64,000 nt of DNA from Allomuricauda sp. GTDB lineage: Bacteria > Bacteroidota > Bacteroidia > Flavobacteriales > Flavobacteriaceae. The first letter of the stretch is position 1, and each line of letters begins with the position of its first letter. Positions 26,885-35,842 of this stretch are shown here, piece after piece. Location of the stretch: positions 496,001-560,000 of the forward strand of contig RHLF01000002.1 of the NCBI GenBank assembly GCA_003712125.1, given 5' to 3'. The position numbers and the translations under genes are program-made. Below the pieces are notes generated by a model, which did not search any database, had not been told where the DNA came from, and saw nothing but the letters and a program-made list of their open reading frames with translations.

Positions 26885-27754
26885 ATGAAAATTTTGGTCA
26901 CTGGGGGTAGTGGGCAGTTGGGCCAATGTCTACAAGAATTGGTTAAAGCACGTTCAAAGGATGCCATAGAATTTGTATTCAAGTCGTCTTCAATGCTTGA
27001 TATTACCGATAAGAAAGCCCTAAGTGAAGATTTCAACACCAACCAATATCGGTTTTGCATTAACTGTGCCGCGTATACCCAGGTCGACAAGGCTGAAACT
27101 GAAATTGATCTTGCCCGTCAAATCAATAGTAGGGGGGCAAAAAATTTGGCTCAGGCCTGTAATGAGATAGGAGCAACTTTGATTCATATCTCCACAGATT
27201 TTGTTTTTAGTGGTAAGGTACAGGTTCCCTACACAGAAAATGATATATGCGACCCTTTGAGCATTTATGGACAAACAAAGCTGGAAGGTGAAGAAGCGAT
27301 ACGTGTGCTATTGCCACATCATGTTATTCTTAGAACCTCGTGGCTGTATTCTGAATATGGGAATAATTTTATGAAGACCATGTTGCGACTGGGTAATGAA
27401 AGGGATAGTTTATCCATTATTAATGACCAAAAGGGCTCGCCAACTTATGCAAAAGACTTGGCAGCAGCTATTCTTCATATCATTTCATTGGATACTGTTG
27501 CATATGGCACTTATCATTTTAGCAATGAAGGCATCACTACCTGGTATGGCTTCGCCAAGAAGATTTTTGAAGTTGCCAATATCGATATAGACTTGACCCC
27601 GATTCCAACGTCGGCCTATCCAACTCCCGCCGTACGACCAAAGTATAGCGTACTGGATAAATCAAAAATTAAAAACAAGCTTGGTGTTCAACCCCTACAT
27701 TGGGAGGAAAGACTTGAAGCAGCAATGAAGGCATTTTCAAGTTGCTCATTCTAG
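26885..27754 (+). CDS. rfbD: dTDP-4-dehydrorhamnose reductase
   Basis: A 289-residue SDR catalysing the last, NADPH-dependent step to dTDP-L-rhamnose. Markers: ILVTGGSGQLGQCLQEL, INCAAYTQVDKAE, HISTDFVFSG, YGQTKLEGE (YxxxK), RTSWLYSEYGNNFMKTML, and PAVRPKYSVLDKSKI. Length is normal for RmlD. Confidence 0.94.
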   Translation: MKILVTGGSGQLGQCLQELVKARSKDAIEFVFKSSSMLDITDKKALSEDFNTNQYRFCINCAAYTQVDKAETEIDLARQINSRGAKNLAQACNEIGATLIHISTDFVFSGKVQVPYTENDICDPLSIYGQTKLEGEEAIRVLLPHHVILRTSWLYSEYGNNFMKTMLRLGNERDSLSIINDQKGSPTYAKDLAAAILHIISLDTVAYGTYHFSNEGITTWYGFAKKIFEVANIDIDLTPIPTSAYPTPAVRPKYSVLDKSKIKNKLGVQPLHWEERLEAAMKAFSSCSF

Positions 27755-27788
27755 CCACAGTACCACCAAATAATAACATTCAATACAG

Positions 27789-28835
27789 ATGAAAAAAAAG
27801 ATTTTAGTTACCGGAGGCCTAGGTTTTATTGGATCTCACACCGTTGTTGAATTACAGAACGAAGGCTTTGAAGCAATTATCGTTGACAACCTTTCCAATT
27901 CATCCGAAGACGTAATTGATGGCATTGTTGAAATCACGGGAAAGCAACCTATTGTCGAACTTTTTGACCTGAGGGATAAGTCCAAGGTGAAAAAATTCTT
28001 TTCAAAATATGCCGATGTCGATGGGGTAATCCATTTTGCTGCATCAAAGGCCGTTGGAGAAAGTGTTGAAAATCCATTATTGTATTATGAAAACAACCTT
28101 GGGGTCTTGACGTACATTCTGCAAGAACTTGCAAAAAAAGAGACCTCAAATCTGATATTCAGTTCCTCATGTACCGTGTATGGTCAAGCAGATACAATGC
28201 CCATTACCGAAGATGCTCCGGTAAAACCTGCTGAGTCGCCTTACGGAAATACAAAACAAGTTGGTGAGGAAATTATTCAAGATACCTGCCGGGTAACTCC
28301 AAATTTAGCGGCTATAGCCCTGCGATACTTTAATCCAATTGGAGCACACCCCACAACCCATATTGGTGAATTACCCATTGGTGTACCACTTAATTTGGTG
28401 CCTTATATCACCCAAACTGCTGCAGGCCTCCGCGATCAACTATCGGTTTTTGGCGACGACTATCCAACCCCAGATGGCACTTGTATTCGCGATTATATAC
28501 ATGTTGTAGATGTGGCCAAGGCCCATGTTGCAGCCATTAAGCGCCTCGTAGGCGGAAAAAACAAGGAAAACTTTGAAGTGTTCAATTTGGGCACTGGAAG
28601 GGGAAGTTCAGTACTGGAGGTAATTCACAGTTTTGAGCGCGTTTCGGGCGAAAAATTGAATTACAAAATTGCGCCCAGAAGGTCCGGAGACGTCGTGCAA
28701 GCCTATGCGGATACTTCAAAAGCGAATAGCGTTTTGGGGTGGAAAGCAGAATCGACCTTAGATGAGGCTGTAAAATCGGCCTGGGAATGGGAAAAGAAAA
28801 TAAGAAATTATGTGTCCCTTTCCGAAACTGTTTGA
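27789..28835 (+). CDS. galE: UDP-glucose 4-epimerase
   Basis: A 348-residue extended SDR interconverting UDP-glucose and UDP-galactose. Markers: ILVTGGLGFIGSHTVVELQ, VDNLSNSSEDV, HFAASKAVGESVENPL, FSSSCTVYGQ, YGNTKQVGEE (YxxxK), LRYFNPIGAHPT and GTCIRDYIHVVDVAKAH. These are classic GalE motifs. It follows the rml genes by 34 bases and adds galactose-type sugars to the precursor pool. Confidence 0.93.
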   Translation: MKKKILVTGGLGFIGSHTVVELQNEGFEAIIVDNLSNSSEDVIDGIVEITGKQPIVELFDLRDKSKVKKFFSKYADVDGVIHFAASKAVGESVENPLLYYENNLGVLTYILQELAKKETSNLIFSSSCTVYGQADTMPITEDAPVKPAESPYGNTKQVGEEIIQDTCRVTPNLAAIALRYFNPIGAHPTTHIGELPIGVPLNLVPYITQTAAGLRDQLSVFGDDYPTPDGTCIRDYIHVVDVAKAHVAAIKRLVGGKNKENFEVFNLGTGRGSSVLEVIHSFERVSGEKLNYKIAPRRSGDVVQAYADTSKANSVLGWKAESTLDEAVKSAWEWEKKIRNYVSLSETV

Positions 28836-28910
28836 AACGAAAGCTGCCTACAGTTTGGAGGGGTAAATTCAACTCAATAGTCAAAGTAAGAATCTTTAAA
28901 AGCAATTCAT

Positions 28911-29699
28911 TTGGAACTGATCGACGCAATTATTCTTGGTATAATACAGGGTTTGACTGAATTCTTGCCTGTTTCCTCAAGTGGTCACCTAGAGTTGGGT
29001 AAAGCCATTTTGGGTGATAACTCCATACCCGAAGAAAGCTTATTGTTTACCGTGGTATTGCATTTTGCAACCGCCCTAAGTACGATTGTCGTTTTTAGAA
29101 AAGACGTCATCGAAATACTTCAGGGTCTATTTCAGTTCAAATGGAATGAAAAAACCCAATTTTCGTTAAAAATTCTTATTTCTATGCTCCCAGCGGTAGG
29201 TATTGGTGTCTTTTTTGAAGAACAGTTAGAAGGGTTTTTTGGAGGCAATATTCAGTTTGTGGGACTTATGTTGATTGTGACGGCCTTTTTGCTCTATTTG
29301 GCAGATAGGGCCAAAAGCACCTCAAAACATGTATCCTACAGCAATGCCTTTATTGTTGGGATAGCACAAGCCATTGCTATGTTGCCCGGTATTTCACGCA
29401 GTGGGGCCACCATTTCTACCTCAGTGCTGTTGGGTATTGATAAGTCAAAGGCGGCAAGATTTTCATTTCTCATGGTCGTGCCCTTGATTTTTGGAAAAAT
29501 AGGCAAAGACCTATTGGGTGGATCACTGGTGTTTGATGAGACCCAAACCATGGCGATGGGCGCTGGTTTTTTAGCCGCATTTTTCGCAGGCCTGTTGGCC
29601 TGTACCTGGATGATAAAATTGGTAAGGAGGAGTAAGCTCACTTATTTTGCCATATACTGCTTGTTTGTAGGAATCTTGGCGATGAGCTTAAGTATTTAA
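28911..29699 (+). CDS. uppP: Undecaprenyl-diphosphatase, TTG start
   Basis: A 262-residue polytopic membrane protein of the BacA/UppP family. The two signature loops are present: GLTEFLPVSSSGHLEL near the N-terminus and LPGISRSGATIS in the second half. It recycles undecaprenyl diphosphate to the monophosphate used by the sugar-phosphate transferase and by peptidoglycan synthesis. The start is TTG at 28911. The first residues MELIDAIILGIIQGLTEF are exactly where the family begins, and no ATG fits. It lies 75 bases after galE. No terminator is obvious downstream. Confidence 0.93.
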   Translation: MELIDAIILGIIQGLTEFLPVSSSGHLELGKAILGDNSIPEESLLFTVVLHFATALSTIVVFRKDVIEILQGLFQFKWNEKTQFSLKILISMLPAVGIGVFFEEQLEGFFGGNIQFVGLMLIVTAFLLYLADRAKSTSKHVSYSNAFIVGIAQAIAMLPGISRSGATISTSVLLGIDKSKAARFSFLMVVPLIFGKIGKDLLGGSLVFDETQTMAMGAGFLAAFFAGLLACTWMIKLVRRSKLTYFAIYCLFVGILAMSLSI

Positions 29700-29886
29700 A
29701 GGAATGGGAAAAGTAAGTATTAGGCTGTTACGCCAAGAAAACTTCCACAGTATGCAAATTGGCATTGAATCGTTTTTCCGTTCGTCGACACTTTTTGAGT
29801 TTTGGTCTACACTTGCTATCAACTAATCCGAAAAGTCAAATCATTATGATTGTTAACAGCTAAATTGCAGTTTAAATCTTAACCCC

Positions 29887-30288
29887 ATGAAAATATTACT
29901 GATTGAAGACGACATGATTGAAACAATGAAGTTTCAACGTGCTATTTCAAAATTGGATGCCAAACATACCTTGGTAGAAGCAAAAAATGGAGAAGAGGCA
30001 TTGAATCAATTGCAATCCAGTAATGTAATGCCTGATATTATATTGCTCGATTTGAACATGCCCCTAATGAATGGTATCGAATTTTTGAATGAGCTGAAAA
30101 GTCATGAAACCATAAAATACCTTCCCACTATTATTCTAACAACTTCAGAAAACCGGGAAGACCTTCTTGAATGTTACAAGATTGGAATAGCAGGTTATAT
30201 CTTGAAACCGCTTAAATATGAAGACTACGAATCCAAAATAAAAAGGGTGCTGGAGTACTGGGACAACAACGAGCTGGTCAAAGCCTAA
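29887..30288 (+). CDS. Stand-alone receiver, Rcp1-like
   Basis: A 133-residue REC domain: E8-D9 acidic pair, phosphoacceptor D55 (IILLDLNMPLMNGIEFL), Thr-Ser at TIILTTSEN, and K103-type lysine in GYILKPLKYEDYESKI. The MPLMNGIEFL pattern is typical of Rcp-type response regulators without output domains that accept phosphate from PAS- or phytochrome-type kinases. It is 77 bases upstream of the H-NOX gene, on the same strand, so it may serve the same phosphorelay. Confidence 0.88.
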   Translation: MKILLIEDDMIETMKFQRAISKLDAKHTLVEAKNGEEALNQLQSSNVMPDIILLDLNMPLMNGIEFLNELKSHETIKYLPTIILTTSENREDLLECYKIGIAGYILKPLKYEDYESKIKRVLEYWDNNELVKA

Positions 30289-30300
30289 CAAAAATCGGCG

Positions 30301-30346
30301 TTTCACAACAAAAAAAATACTAAAATGTAAATCTTTTCCTACTTTG
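30301..30346 (+). promoter_or_regulatory. Promoter region of the H-NOX operon with TTTCACAACA block
   Basis: TTTCACAACA (30301-30310) is followed by TACTAAAATGTAA (30318-30330), resembling the ugd element, with TGTA 40 bases before the ATG. A separate TACTTTG (30340-30346) resembles a -7 element with one base missing from the TAnnTTTG spacing. It lies between the receiver stop and the H-NOX start. Confidence 0.4.
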
Positions 30347-30365
30347 CAAGAGTAAAATTCTTATA

Positions 30366-30908
30366 ATGAAAGGAATTGTTTTTGCAGAGTTTTTGGAAAT
30401 GGTGGAGGACGAATTTGGCCTCGAAACAGTAGATGCCATAATTGAAGCCTCCGATTTGGAATCTGGTGGTGCTTATACCGCGGTTGGGACCTATGAGTTT
30501 AATGAAATGGTCTCTTTGCTGAAAAGCCTAAATGCCAGGGTCCAAATTCCTATTGATGACCTAATATATGCTTTCGGTCATTACCTCTTCAACAGTTTGG
30601 GCAAAGCCCATCCGGAAGTTATAAAAAGCTATACTTCACCCATTGGGCTCCTTTATTCCATCGAAGACCATATTCACGTACATGTGAAAAAGCTCTACCC
30701 CGATGCTGAATTGCCCACCTTTAAAATTCTTGAAAAAACAGATACCTCCATCTCAATGGTATACGCGTCCTCTCGTGGCTTGTATCGATTGGCCCATGGC
30801 CTGATGGAAAAATGTTTTGAACATTTCAATGCCTCCGCGACAGTGAACTATGAACTGCTCAAGGAAGATGGCAGTGAAGTGAAATTTGACATTGTGCAAG
30901 ATGCCTGA
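30366..30908 (+). CDS. H-NOX heme nitric oxide sensor
   Basis: A 180-residue stand-alone heme-NO-binding (HNOB) protein. The start MKGIVFAEFLEMVEDEFG is typical. The proximal heme ligand motif appears as IHVHVKKLYPDAELPTF (His104 in the IHxxV position) and the heme-propionate motif YxSxR is present as Y133-A-S135-S-R137. Length matches bacterial H-NOX proteins of 180-190 residues. In this family NO binding to ferrous heme changes the activity of an adjacent histidine kinase or cyclic-di-GMP enzyme. The next gene overlaps by eight bases and encodes a soluble PAS kinase, so kinase control is the likely output. Confidence 0.93.
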   Translation: MKGIVFAEFLEMVEDEFGLETVDAIIEASDLESGGAYTAVGTYEFNEMVSLLKSLNARVQIPIDDLIYAFGHYLFNSLGKAHPEVIKSYTSPIGLLYSIEDHIHVHVKKLYPDAELPTFKILEKTDTSISMVYASSRGLYRLAHGLMEKCFEHFNASATVNYELLKEDGSEVKFDIVQDA

Positions 30909-32541
30909 GAAAGATATTAAATTATTGGAGCGGGCCTTGGAACGCCAAAAGAAGGCCAGGTTAATGGCCGAAAAGATCTTGGAGGAGAAGTCCAAAGAAT
31001 TGTACGATACGGCCGAACATTTAAAACAGGTCAATGCCAGGCTCATGCGTTTGGTTGATGGCGATGCCAAAGAAACCGATGATGCCTTTATCAATATTGT
31101 CGACCCTTATGTCGTCATGGACCTTCACATGAATGTCATCAAAACCAATCAATCTGCAAAAGAATTTCTAGGATTTGACTATACCAAAGAGGCTATGAAT
31201 TTGAGCAATTTGGTTCATCCCGACTTTTTTCAATATACCATCGAATCAATGCAAGTATTGCTACAGGTGGGGAAATTGAAAAATTACACCGCAAAAATTT
31301 ACACCAAGGATAAGGTCGAAAAATTTGTCCAGATCAACGCGAGTTTGATTTATGACAAAAATGGGAAACCCTGTGCGGCACAAGGTATTATACGTGACAT
31401 TACACGAGAGATGGAAATTGAGGACCTGGTTGCCAAGCAACGAAAAAAAATGGATTCGGAGCGTCTCAAATACAGCAGCATTATAGCCAATATGAATCTC
31501 GGTTTGGTAGAGGTCGATTTAGAGAACCGGATCCAAATGGCAAACCAGAGTTTTTGTACGATGAGCGGGTTTGATGAAGAAGAACTTTTGAACAAGAGTT
31601 TTTTGGATGTCATGAAGGTTAAAAACAAGGACTTGGTTGAGGCAAAGTCAAACCAACGGTTGGAAGGGGTTTCCGATTCCTATACCGTTGAAGTAGAAAA
31701 CAAGGAAGGCAAAACGCGATATTGGTTGATAAGCGGGGCCCCTACCTATGACCATGATAATAAAGTTAAGGGTTCGGTGGGCATTCACCTCGATTTGACC
31801 GATCAAAAAGAATTGGAGTTTCAGAAGGAGGCTCTTTTGGTACAACTTGAGGAGAGTAACAAGGGCTTACAGGAATATGCCCATATCGTCTCCCACGATT
31901 TAAAATCTCCCCTACGAAGCATTAGTGCCTTGGCCACCTGGATGTATGAGGATTACAAAGACAAACTTGACGAAACAGGCCAGCAAAACCTTAAAATGAT
32001 GCAAGATAAAATTGCGTCGATGGACAAGTTGATCAGTGGTATTCTTGAATACTCTACCGCCAAAAGTTCTGCCTTGGCCCAAACCGAGGTTGATCTAAAC
32101 GAGGTCATTCAAGAAATTAAAAACACCATTTACATACCTGACCATGTTGCTTTAAAGATTCCTAAGGCCTTGCCAACAATTGTGGCAGATTTTACCAAAA
32201 TGCGACAACTTTTTCAAAACATCATGTCGAATGCCGTGGCCCATATAGAACGCGAGAAAGGATTGGTCGAAGTGCGCTGTGAGGAAGATGAAAAATATCT
32301 AAAATTTACGATTGCCGACAATGGCGTAGGTATTCCGGAGAAGTACCACAAAAAGATTTTTGAAATCTTCCAATCAGTGGGCAGTAATGAAAGATCGACA
32401 GGAATTGGACTCTCCATTGTCAAAAAAATAGTGGATCGCTACCAAGGTAAAGTTTGGATCGATAGCGAAGTGGGCGTAGGCACACAATTTCATTTCACAA
32501 TCAACAAAAAGTTAGTAAACATAAATCAATTTGCAACATGA
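30901..32541 (+). CDS. H-NOX-associated PAS-PAS histidine kinase
   Basis: A 546-residue soluble kinase. It begins with a coiled coil (about 1-45, LERALERQKKARLMAEKILEE), then two PAS domains (about 60-180 and 190-310; FLGFDYTKEAM and ANQSFCTMSGFDEEELL), then HisKA with His332 (YAHIVSHDLKSPLRSIS) and a HATPase_c domain (NIMSNAVAHIE, ADNGVGIP, STGIGLSIVKKIV). There are no membrane segments, so input must be cytoplasmic, presumably the H-NOX protein. I chose the ATG at 30901, overlapping the H-NOX gene by eight bases; a start 15 bases upstream is less likely. The kinase stop overlaps the FIST gene. Confidence 0.92.
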   Translation: MPEKDIKLLERALERQKKARLMAEKILEEKSKELYDTAEHLKQVNARLMRLVDGDAKETDDAFINIVDPYVVMDLHMNVIKTNQSAKEFLGFDYTKEAMNLSNLVHPDFFQYTIESMQVLLQVGKLKNYTAKIYTKDKVEKFVQINASLIYDKNGKPCAAQGIIRDITREMEIEDLVAKQRKKMDSERLKYSSIIANMNLGLVEVDLENRIQMANQSFCTMSGFDEEELLNKSFLDVMKVKNKDLVEAKSNQRLEGVSDSYTVEVENKEGKTRYWLISGAPTYDHDNKVKGSVGIHLDLTDQKELEFQKEALLVQLEESNKGLQEYAHIVSHDLKSPLRSISALATWMYEDYKDKLDETGQQNLKMMQDKIASMDKLISGILEYSTAKSSALAQTEVDLNEVIQEIKNTIYIPDHVALKIPKALPTIVADFTKMRQLFQNIMSNAVAHIEREKGLVEVRCEEDEKYLKFTIADNGVGIPEKYHKKIFEIFQSVGSNERSTGIGLSIVKKIVDRYQGKVWIDSEVGVGTQFHFTINKKLVNINQFAT

Positions 32542-33671
32542 AAATCGTTCAAGCACAAAAGAGAGGATCAAATCCGTTCGAGTTTAAGTCTGAACCGCAA
32601 GAATTACAAAACCCATTGGTTTTAGCCTTCGGCAACAGACACCTTATAGAAGACAGCCAACTGTATGGGGAAATAGAATCGTTGTTTCCCGAGGGGCATA
32701 TTGTAATGGGTAGTACCTCAGGAGAAATAGGAGGAAGTGAGGTTTCTGAAAATTCAATAGTGGTCACCGCAATCGAATTTGATAGGAGTAGTTTCTTGGT
32801 CAAGTCGAAAAACACGAACAACTTTGCCAAAGACGATTTCAAGTTGGGGCAGGCATTAATGTCAGAATTTCCACAAGACAATTTAAAACACGTTTTTGTT
32901 GTCAGCGAGGGCAGCACCGTAAACGGAAGCGCCTTGATCAACGGTATTGAAGCTGTAAAACAACAAAGCATTGGTTTGTCAGGCGGGTTATGTGGTGATG
33001 ATGCCAGATTTGAAAAGACCTTGGCTTCTTACAATGAACCACCAAAAGAGGGGGAAGTCATAGCGATTGGTTTTTATGGCGATAGTCTAGAAATTTCAAG
33101 CGCCAACTATGGTGGCTGGACACCTTTTGGTCCTGAGCGGGTGGTGACAAAGTCAAATGACAATGTTTTGTTTGAACTTGATGGGAAACCGGCCCTTGAC
33201 CTATACAAAAGTTACCTGGGGGAAAAGGCCAAAGAATTACCACAATCTGCATTATTGTATCCGCTTAATGTAGCTGTAAAAGATGGGGAGAAACCTATTG
33301 TTCGGACCATTTTGAACATCGATGAGGCCAATAACACCATGATTTTGGCCGGAGATGTACCTGAGGGTTCCAAAGTGCAATTGATGATGTCTACCGTAGA
33401 TGATATTGCCAATGGTGCCAATAAGGCAGCCATGCTGGCGATGGAAAATCGATCCACCTCCCCTGAACTCACCTTGTTGGTCAGTTGTGTAGGAAGAAAA
33501 TTGGTAATGGACCAACGGACCGAAGAGGAAGTGGAAGAAGTTGTTTCTATAGTGGGTGAAAATTCAGCTGTTTCAGGCTTTTATTCCTATGGAGAAATGG
33601 CGCCTTTTGAGGACAGAAAGGAGTGCAAGTTGCACAATCAAACAATGACATTGACCTTATTTAGTGAATAA
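32538..33671 (+). CDS. FIST-domain sensor protein, NosP-like
   Basis: A 377-residue soluble protein with FIST_N (about 25-215: VMGSTSGEIGG, VFVVSEGSTVNGSALINGIE, GLSGGLCGDD) and FIST_C (about 225-360: ALDLYKSYLG, SGFYSYGEMAPF). FIST proteins beside a histidine kinase and an Hpt protein correspond to the NosP family, which binds heme and senses nitric oxide in Pseudomonas and relatives. Heme binding cannot be confirmed from sequence; small-molecule sensing is the cautious statement. It overlaps the kinases on both sides (ATGA and TAATG junctions). Confidence 0.88.
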   Translation: MKIVQAQKRGSNPFEFKSEPQELQNPLVLAFGNRHLIEDSQLYGEIESLFPEGHIVMGSTSGEIGGSEVSENSIVVTAIEFDRSSFLVKSKNTNNFAKDDFKLGQALMSEFPQDNLKHVFVVSEGSTVNGSALINGIEAVKQQSIGLSGGLCGDDARFEKTLASYNEPPKEGEVIAIGFYGDSLEISSANYGGWTPFGPERVVTKSNDNVLFELDGKPALDLYKSYLGEKAKELPQSALLYPLNVAVKDGEKPIVRTILNIDEANNTMILAGDVPEGSKVQLMMSTVDDIANGANKAAMLAMENRSTSPELTLLVSCVGRKLVMDQRTEEEVEEVVSIVGENSAVSGFYSYGEMAPFEDRKECKLHNQTMTLTLFSE

Positions 33672-34735
33672 TGCACTCATTGCTCAATAGACAAATTCGC
33701 AAGCATATACCTGACGCACTTAGAAACAGTGATGAAATCGCTGATTTCTTAAAGTCAGTATCTAGTGCGTATGAAGATTTTGATAAAAAATTGAGCATGA
33801 TCCAACGCGCTACGGCAATTAGTTCACAAGAATTGTTCGAAGCGAATAGAGAGCTTGAAAAGGAGGCCGAAAAACAACAGAATACCATAAAGGCTCTCGA
33901 AGACGCCATTAACCATTTGTCGGAAAATGTAAAGGAGAAAGAATTTCTTGGGCTAGGTGGGCAAGAATTGAATATCGAAATACTGGCAAACAGAATGAAA
34001 GATTTGGCAAGCGAGGTGGCCCGTATTTCATCCGATAAGGATGCGATTCTCAAGAATTTGGAGATTCGAAATACAGACTTGAATAATTATGCCCACATGG
34101 TTTCACATGATTTAAGGTCTCCACTAAGAAATATTTCGGCATTGATGGACTGGATTTTAGAGGAAGACGGGGCAAACTTATCTCAACCCAGCATGCGAAA
34201 TGGACAGCTGGTGGTTCAAAACCTTGACAAAATGGACCGTCTGATTACAGGAATCCTGCAGCATGCCACTATTGGCACCACCGATGAGGTGGTTACCACA
34301 TTTGAATTAAAAGACTTGATCGGAGAAATTTCATCCACAATTTTGGTTCCCGCAAATATCGAAATTAAGGTAACCCATAATGGACCATCCATAACCTTTC
34401 AACGACTGAGACTGGAACAACTTTTTTCCAATTTAATTACCAATTCCATTAGGGCTACTGAACATATGGAGCAAGGTCAGATACAAATAAGTCAAGAAGA
34501 AAATGAAGACTATTGGGCCTTTACATTTACCGATAATGGTAAGGGAATTGCCAAAGCACATCAAAGCAAGATTTTTGAAATGTTCCGAAAGTTGGAAAAC
34601 GATGGCAGCACAACAGGTATAGGTTTGGCGCTGGTCAAAAAAATTGTGCAACACCACCAAGGAGTCTTAAGGTTGGAATCGGAAGTGGATAAAGGCACAA
34701 CCATATATTTTACATTAAAAAAGGAATTAAAATGA
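33671..34735 (+). CDS. FIST/NosP-associated histidine kinase
   Basis: A 354-residue soluble kinase. The first 70 residues (LLNRQIRKHIPDALRN, VSSAYEDFDKKL, SSQELFEANRELEKE) are the conserved N-terminus of kinases that follow FIST proteins, including NahK-like enzymes. A coiled coil leads to HisKA with His146 (YAHMVSHDLRSPLRNIS) and HATPase_c (NLITNSIRATE, TDNGKGIAKA, TTGIGLALVKKIV). The two kinases of this island share similar HisKA sequences (YAH-x-VSHDL-x-SPLR), suggesting they may feed the same Hpt or receivers. It overlaps the Hpt gene by four bases. Confidence 0.9.
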   Translation: MHSLLNRQIRKHIPDALRNSDEIADFLKSVSSAYEDFDKKLSMIQRATAISSQELFEANRELEKEAEKQQNTIKALEDAINHLSENVKEKEFLGLGGQELNIEILANRMKDLASEVARISSDKDAILKNLEIRNTDLNNYAHMVSHDLRSPLRNISALMDWILEEDGANLSQPSMRNGQLVVQNLDKMDRLITGILQHATIGTTDEVVTTFELKDLIGEISSTILVPANIEIKVTHNGPSITFQRLRLEQLFSNLITNSIRATEHMEQGQIQISQEENEDYWAFTFTDNGKGIAKAHQSKIFEMFRKLENDGSTTGIGLALVKKIVQHHQGVLRLESEVDKGTTIYFTLKKELK

Positions 34736-35052
34736 AAGAAACGCCAAACTTAAATTATGTAGATGAAGTGGCTGGTGGCGATATGGAGTTTCGTCAAAAA
34801 TATATCACTATCCTGAAGGAAGAATTCCCGCAGGAGATGAATGATTATTTAGCACAGCTACAGCTCGGGGAGCTAAAGGAAGCATCCCTTATTGTGCATA
34901 AAATAAAGCATAAGCTAAATAGTTTGGGATTAAATGACGGGCATTCCTTAGCCGTTAAGCATGAGTTCGAATTGCGAAATGATATTAACCTTCTTTCTGG
35001 AGAATTCACGGAAATTTTACGTGGTATAGAATCCTATTTAAAGACCCTTTAA
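34732..35052 (+). CDS. Histidine phosphotransfer (Hpt) protein
   Basis: A 106-residue helical protein. The phosphoacceptor region is ASLIVHKIKHKLNSLGL, with His56 in the position of the canonical AHxLKGxxxxLG motif; the usual Gly after Lys is His60. Length and all-alpha composition fit a single Hpt domain. It relays phosphate between kinases and a receiver, and sits between the second kinase and the LytTR regulator gene, which begins one base after its stop. Confidence 0.85.
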   Translation: MKETPNLNYVDEVAGGDMEFRQKYITILKEEFPQEMNDYLAQLQLGELKEASLIVHKIKHKLNSLGLNDGHSLAVKHEFELRNDINLLSGEFTEILRGIESYLKTL

Positions 35053-35053
35053 T

Positions 35054-35758
35054 ATGAAATGTATCATCATAGATGATGAAGCGGCCGCTAGGGCAATTAT
35101 CGCACAATTCTGTTCAAGATATGAAGAATTCGACGTGGTGCGTGAATTTGACAATGCCTTGGATGCCTTAAAATTCTTGAACCAAAATTCGGTGGATCTC
35201 ATCTTTCTTGATATCCACATGCCGGGGTTTTCAGGAATTGATTTCGTTCAGAGTGTTCAAAATCCTCCAAAAATAGTAATGACCACCTCTTGCACCGAAT
35301 TTGGTACAAGTTCCTATGAATACGATGCCATTGTCGATTATTTGGTAAAACCAATACATCAAGAGCGCTTTGACAAATGCATTGAGAAGATCAAACGGAG
35401 TATGAATCTTTCCCTTCAAAAGGAGGCAACAGCGAATGCAAGGACCTCTGATAACCTTTACATCAATATTGATAGGCGTCTCATCAAATTAAACTACAAT
35501 GAGATCCTATTAATTGAAGCAAAAGGTGATTATATCAACATCAAAACCGAGAATAAGGAATACCTGGTACATACCACCCTTAAAAAGATAAAGGACAAAT
35601 TGCACAATGACTCCTTTTTACAGATACACCGCTCTTATATTATCAATTTCAACAAGATAATTGATATCGAAGACAATAGTGTTTTGATCAAATCAAATGT
35701 CATACCCATTAGCCGTTCGAATAGACCGGAACTCATGAAGCGCTTAAATCTCCTTTGA
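35054..35758 (+). CDS. LytTR-family response regulator
   Basis: A 234-residue transcription factor. The receiver (1-120) has D7-D8, phosphoacceptor D53 (LIFLDIHMPGFSG) and DYLVKPI. The LytTR DNA-binding domain (about 135-234) has LNYNEILLIEAKGDYINIKT, TLKKIKDKL, and FLQIHRSYIINFNKI. It is the only DNA-binding protein in the signalling island and so the probable end point of the relay. Expected targets are pairs of short repeats upstream of promoters. It starts one base after the Hpt gene; no terminator is visible behind it. Confidence 0.92.
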   Translation: MKCIIIDDEAAARAIIAQFCSRYEEFDVVREFDNALDALKFLNQNSVDLIFLDIHMPGFSGIDFVQSVQNPPKIVMTTSCTEFGTSSYEYDAIVDYLVKPIHQERFDKCIEKIKRSMNLSLQKEATANARTSDNLYINIDRRLIKLNYNEILLIEAKGDYINIKTENKEYLVHTTLKKIKDKLHNDSFLQIHRSYIINFNKIIDIEDNSVLIKSNVIPISRSNRPELMKRLNLL

Positions 35759-35815
35759 TAGGTATGACGAGAATTGGCATTTTGATATAATAAAGTAGCA
35801 TTAAATTGCGTTATA

Positions 35816-35832
35816 AGTAGGAAAAATATTAC
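35816..35832 (+). promoter_or_regulatory. Half-copy of the shared element before a receiver gene
   Basis: AGTAGG, seven bases, then TTAC, the same spacing as the right half of the elements before ugd and rmlB. It lies only ten bases before the start codon at 35843. AT-rich sequence makes chance similarity possible. Confidence 0.25.
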
Positions 35833-35842
35833 AAAATATTTT

